This document shows, piece after piece, positions 5,972 to 8,134 of a stretch of DNA of 8,134 bases. Position 1 is the first letter of the stretch. Each line of letters starts with the position of its first letter. The notes under the pieces were generated by a model. That model searched no databases. It had not been told where the DNA came from and saw only the letters and a list, made by a program, of their open reading frames with translations. Origin of the DNA: Nitrospinota bacterium (GTDB lineage: Bacteria > Tectomicrobia > Entotheonellia > J063); the NCBI GenBank assembly GCA_003696125.1, contig RFHZ01000286.1, positions 1 through 8,134 on the forward strand, written 5' to 3'. A program made the position numbers and the translations under genes.

Positions 5972-6445
5972 TCAGGATGACGTCTGTGTGTTGGCCGCGG
6001 CGGCAATCGCCTCCACGATTTTCATGTACCCGGTGCAGCGGCAGAGGTTACCGGCAATGGCCTGCCGGATCTCCATCTCCGAGGGCCGGGAATTGCGGTC
6101 CAGCAGATCTTTGGCCGCCATGATCATCCCGGGGGTACAGAATCCGCACTGCACCGCCCCATGGTCGATGAACGCCTGCTGGATCGGATGCAACTCTCCT
6201 CCCCGGGCCAGCCCTTCGATGGTGGTGATCTCCCGTCCGTCTGCCTCGACGGCAAAGATGAGGCAGGAATCGACCAGCCTGCCGTCGAGGAGGATGGAAC
6301 AGGCCCCACATTCCCCCTCGCTACAACCTTCCTTGGTACCGGTGAGTCCGAGTTCTTCGCGCAGGTATTGTAAAAGGCTCATCCGGGGTTCCACAGCGCT
6401 TTCATAAACCTCGCCGTTGACCGTGACCTTGATTAGCTGCTTCAT
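5972..6445 (-). CDS. coxS: Molybdenum hydroxylase [2Fe-2S] small subunit (CoxS/XdhC-type iron-sulfur subunit)
   Basis: The electron-transfer subunit of a three-subunit xanthine oxidase-family enzyme, passing electrons from the molybdenum centre to FAD. Its 157 residues are the normal family length. The N-terminal plant-ferredoxin-like domain carries C41, C46, C49 and C61 (CSEGECGACS...C). The C-terminal helical domain carries C100, C103, C135 and C137 (QCGFCTPGM and NLCRCTGY) for the second [2Fe-2S] cluster. All eight ligands are present. ATG 6445 is chosen for its upstream GGAGGAGG and because the family begins with this beta strand; the frame stays open further upstream but that part is unlike the family. 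It lies 37 bases after the FAD-subunit gene and 10 bases before the mocA-like gene. Substrate (CO, purine, aldehyde or another heterocycle) is not determined by this subunit. Confidence 0.95.
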   Translation of the reverse strand: MKQLIKVTVNGEVYESAVEPRMSLLQYLREELGLTGTKEGCSEGECGACSILLDGRLVDSCLIFAVEADGREITTIEGLARGGELHPIQQAFIDHGAVQCGFCTPGMIMAAKDLLDRNSRPSEMEIRQAIAGNLCRCTGYMKIVEAIAAAANTQTSS

Positions 6446-6482
6446 GCGGTATCTTCCTCCTCCTGCCTGAGTGCAATATGCG

Positions 6483-7346
6483 CTATCTCTTCGCCTGTTC
6501 CAGGGCCTCTTGGGTAGCACGATAGGTCAGGACACGTACCATTTCCCTCCGGTACTCGGCAGAGCTGCGAACATCCGAGATGGGACGCGCTTCCTGGCGG
6601 GCCACTTCACTCGCTTCCTGGATCAAGGTGGGGGTGATGACCTGCCCGCGCAGGACCGCCTCGGCTCTCACCGCGCGGAGCGGGGTAGGAGCCACTGCGC
6701 CCAGGGCGATACGCACCGCTGTGCAGACCTCGCCGTCCAGGGTCAGCACCGTGCAGGCATTGACCAGAGCGATATCCATGGCGCTTCGTGTACGGCGCTG
6801 GAATCCCCCCCCGGTGTGCGGGGGAGGCACGGGAAGCTGCACCTCGACCAGCAGTTCATCGGGTTGCAGGCAGGTCTTGCCCGGACCCAGGAAGAACTCC
6901 TCCAGGGGAACCTGTCGTGTCCCCCGCATGCTGGCCAGCCTGGCTTTCCCTCCGTAAGCCAGGAGGGGGAGTACCGTATCGGCTGCCGGGGAAGCGTTGC
7001 AGATGTTTCCCCCTATTGTTCCCCGGTTCCGGGTCTGGTAGGAGCCGACTACCTGGGCGGCCCGGGCCAGGGGAGCATACCTTTCCCGCACCAGATCCGA
7101 TTTGGCCAGGTCCGCATGCAGGGTCAGGGCACCTATCACCAGGCCCTGCTCTGCATCGAAGTGGAATGTCTGCAGTTCCGGTATCCGCTTGAGATCGATG
7201 ACGTAATCTGGTTGGAAGACGCGGGTACGCATCCGGAGAAAGAGATCGGTTCCGCCAGCGAGGACTTTGGCTTGCTCTCGATATCGACTCAAGAGGGAAA
7301 GCGCTTCTTCGAGTGATCTCGGGGCAAAATACTGGAAGTTCTTCAC
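6483..7346 (-). CDS. coxM: Molybdenum hydroxylase FAD-binding medium subunit (CoxM-like)
   Basis: The flavoprotein subunit of a xanthine oxidase-family molybdenum hydroxylase, taking electrons from the CoxS-like clusters to the acceptor. In 287 residues (normal length) the FAD-binding signatures are LAGGTDL (29-35) and TIGGNICNASPAADT (109-123). The C-terminal CO dehydrogenase flavoprotein domain follows from about residue 180. Start is GTG at 7346, with GGGGAGGA nine bases upstream. The preceding VWA gene ends 27 bases earlier and the small-subunit gene follows after 37 bases, an operon arrangement. The name coxM reflects family resemblance and the CoxE-like neighbour; xanthine dehydrogenase or another hydroxylase is equally possible without the large subunit. 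Confidence 0.94.
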   Translation of the reverse strand: MKNFQYFAPRSLEEALSLLSRYREQAKVLAGGTDLFLRMRTRVFQPDYVIDLKRIPELQTFHFDAEQGLVIGALTLHADLAKSDLVRERYAPLARAAQVVGSYQTRNRGTIGGNICNASPAADTVLPLLAYGGKARLASMRGTRQVPLEEFFLGPGKTCLQPDELLVEVQLPVPPPHTGGGFQRRTRSAMDIALVNACTVLTLDGEVCTAVRIALGAVAPTPLRAVRAEAVLRGQVITPTLIQEASEVARQEARPISDVRSSAEYRREMVRVLTYRATQEALEQAKR

Positions 7347-7373
7347 GCGTTAATTCCTCCCCTTCGCGGTCTG

Positions 7374-8134
7374 CTACCATAGAGGTTGCAGGGTTTTTCC
7401 CAAACGCACGAGACTTTCAACGTTGTGTACCGGTAAAAAGTAGTCTATATAGGGTAAAGCGGCCTGCATTCCCTGGCATATCGGTTGATAGTGCGGGCTG
7501 CCCAGTAGAGGATTGAGCCAGATCAGCCGGTAAGCCTGGCGGGAGAGGCGACTCATCTCCTCGGCCAATAACCGGGGATCACCGCGATCCCATCCATCGC
7601 TCATGATCATCACCACCGTCTTTCGTCCGAGCAGGCGGCGGGCCAGGTGGCGGTTAAAGGTGCGCAGACAGGCACCGATGTTGGTGCCTCCTGACCAGTC
7701 GTGTACCTGTTGGGCCAGGGCTTCCAGTCCCTCCTCTAACCCCCGTTTGCGCAGGAGGTCGGTGATTCGGGTCAGGCGGGTGCTGAAGACCAGGGTTTCG
7801 ATGCCCCGCAACTCCTTTTGTAAGGCGTAGATGAACTGCAGGAGGAAGCGGCTGTAGTGATCCATGGAGCCGCTCACATCACAGAGCAGGATCAGTTTGG
7901 CCTTCTTGATCTTGCGCTCCCTGGTGGCCAGATCGAGGAGCTCTCCACCGTATTTGAGGCTACGACGCCAGCTACGTCGCAGGTCGAGCTGGGTTCCACC
8001 GGTTTGCTGCCGGTAGCGTCGTCCTAAAGCCGTGGCCAGCTTGCGGGCGATCTGGGCCACCACCTGCTGCATCAGCCAGATCTCCTGCGCATCCATCTTC
8101 CCAAAATCCTTTTGGGTCAGCACCTCGTCTGGAC
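7374..8134 (-). CDS. coxE: CoxE-like von Willebrand factor A domain protein, C-terminal part (5' end outside window)
   Basis: The VWA partner of the MoxR-type AAA+ ATPase CoxD; in Oligotropha carboxidovorans, CoxD and CoxE act in maturing the Mo/Cu site of CO dehydrogenase. The frame is open to the window edge. The first possible start (GTG 8123) lies within conserved sequence (EVLTQKDFGKMDAQE), so the protein begins upstream; family members are near 400 residues and 252 are visible. The MIDAS is complete: DVSGS (codon of first Asp at 7880), Thr in DWSGGTNIG, and Asp in SDGWDRGD. The family ending (WLNPLLGSPHY...GMQAALPYIDYFLP) is also present. Placement directly before coxM, rather than after the structural genes, suggests that large-subunit and CoxD genes may lie beyond the right edge. 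VWA family call is firm; the CoxE role is inferred from context. Confidence 0.92.
   Translation of the reverse strand, partial: PDEVLTQKDFGKMDAQEIWLMQQVVAQIARKLATALGRRYRQQTGGTQLDLRRSWRRSLKYGGELLDLATRERKIKKAKLILLCDVSGSMDHYSRFLLQFIYALQKELRGIETLVFSTRLTRITDLLRKRGLEEGLEALAQQVHDWSGGTNIGACLRTFNRHLARRLLGRKTVVMIMSDGWDRGDPRLLAEEMSRLSRQAYRLIWLNPLLGSPHYQPICQGMQAALPYIDYFLPVHNVESLVRLGKTLQPLW

Noticed and set aside
6471-7316. Plus-strand open frame of 281 codons opposite the FAD-subunit gene
   Set aside because: Fully antisense to a well-supported coxM-like gene and without recognisable protein motifs.

Overview
The window is a dense bacterial stretch, moderately GC-rich by eye, with no rRNA, tRNA, CRISPR or mobile element that I can see. 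All genes except the first run on the minus strand. Nothing in it fixes the taxon. The combination of a Thermotoga-type (type I-beta) DAHP synthase, an M29 metallo-aminopeptidase, a DinG-type Fe-S helicase and a molybdenum-hydroxylase cluster suggests a free-living bacterium of a deep or anaerobe-rich lineage (for example Deltaproteobacteria, Nitrospirae/NC10-like or Firmicutes); that is inference only.

Layout from left to right: (1) 1-747, plus strand, the C-terminal part of an M29 aminopeptidase whose start lies outside the window. (2) 774-2687, minus, a DinG/XPD-like helicase convergent with the aminopeptidase. (3) 2715-3731, minus, DAHP synthase (aroF), the first enzyme of the shikimate pathway, directly upstream of the helicase gene. 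(4) 3732-4066, a 335-base gap that turns out to be a complete regulatory leader. (5) 4067-8134, minus, a five-gene molybdenum-hydroxylase module which, in transcription order, is a VWA (CoxE-like) protein, the FAD subunit (CoxM-like), the [2Fe-2S] subunit (CoxS-like), a MocA-like cofactor nucleotidyltransferase and an XdhC-like cofactor insertion factor. The large molybdopterin subunit is not in the window; if clustered it should lie beyond position 8134.

The main discovery is in the aroF leader. Reading the minus strand there is a consensus -35 box with an extended -10 (4048-4020), then an unannotated 28-codon ORF (3959-3873). Residues 11-26 of that ORF read YFCYYYFFGFWYYFSY: 13 of 16 are aromatic (7 Tyr, 5 Phe, 1 Trp). 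It is followed by a perfect 13-bp terminator hairpin with a U-tract (3821-3775). An 8-base segment just after the leader stop is perfectly complementary to part of the 5' arm of the terminator, and an upstream hairpin lies across the last aromatic codons and the stop. These are the parts of a ribosome-mediated transcription attenuator. It appears to sense the supply of charged Tyr and Phe tRNA (and Trp to a lesser extent) and to control DAHP synthase, and probably the helicase gene behind it. The DAHP synthase also has the N-terminal ferredoxin-like regulatory domain that gives Tyr/Phe feedback inhibition in its Thermotoga relative, so flux would be controlled at both transcript and enzyme level by the same amino acids.
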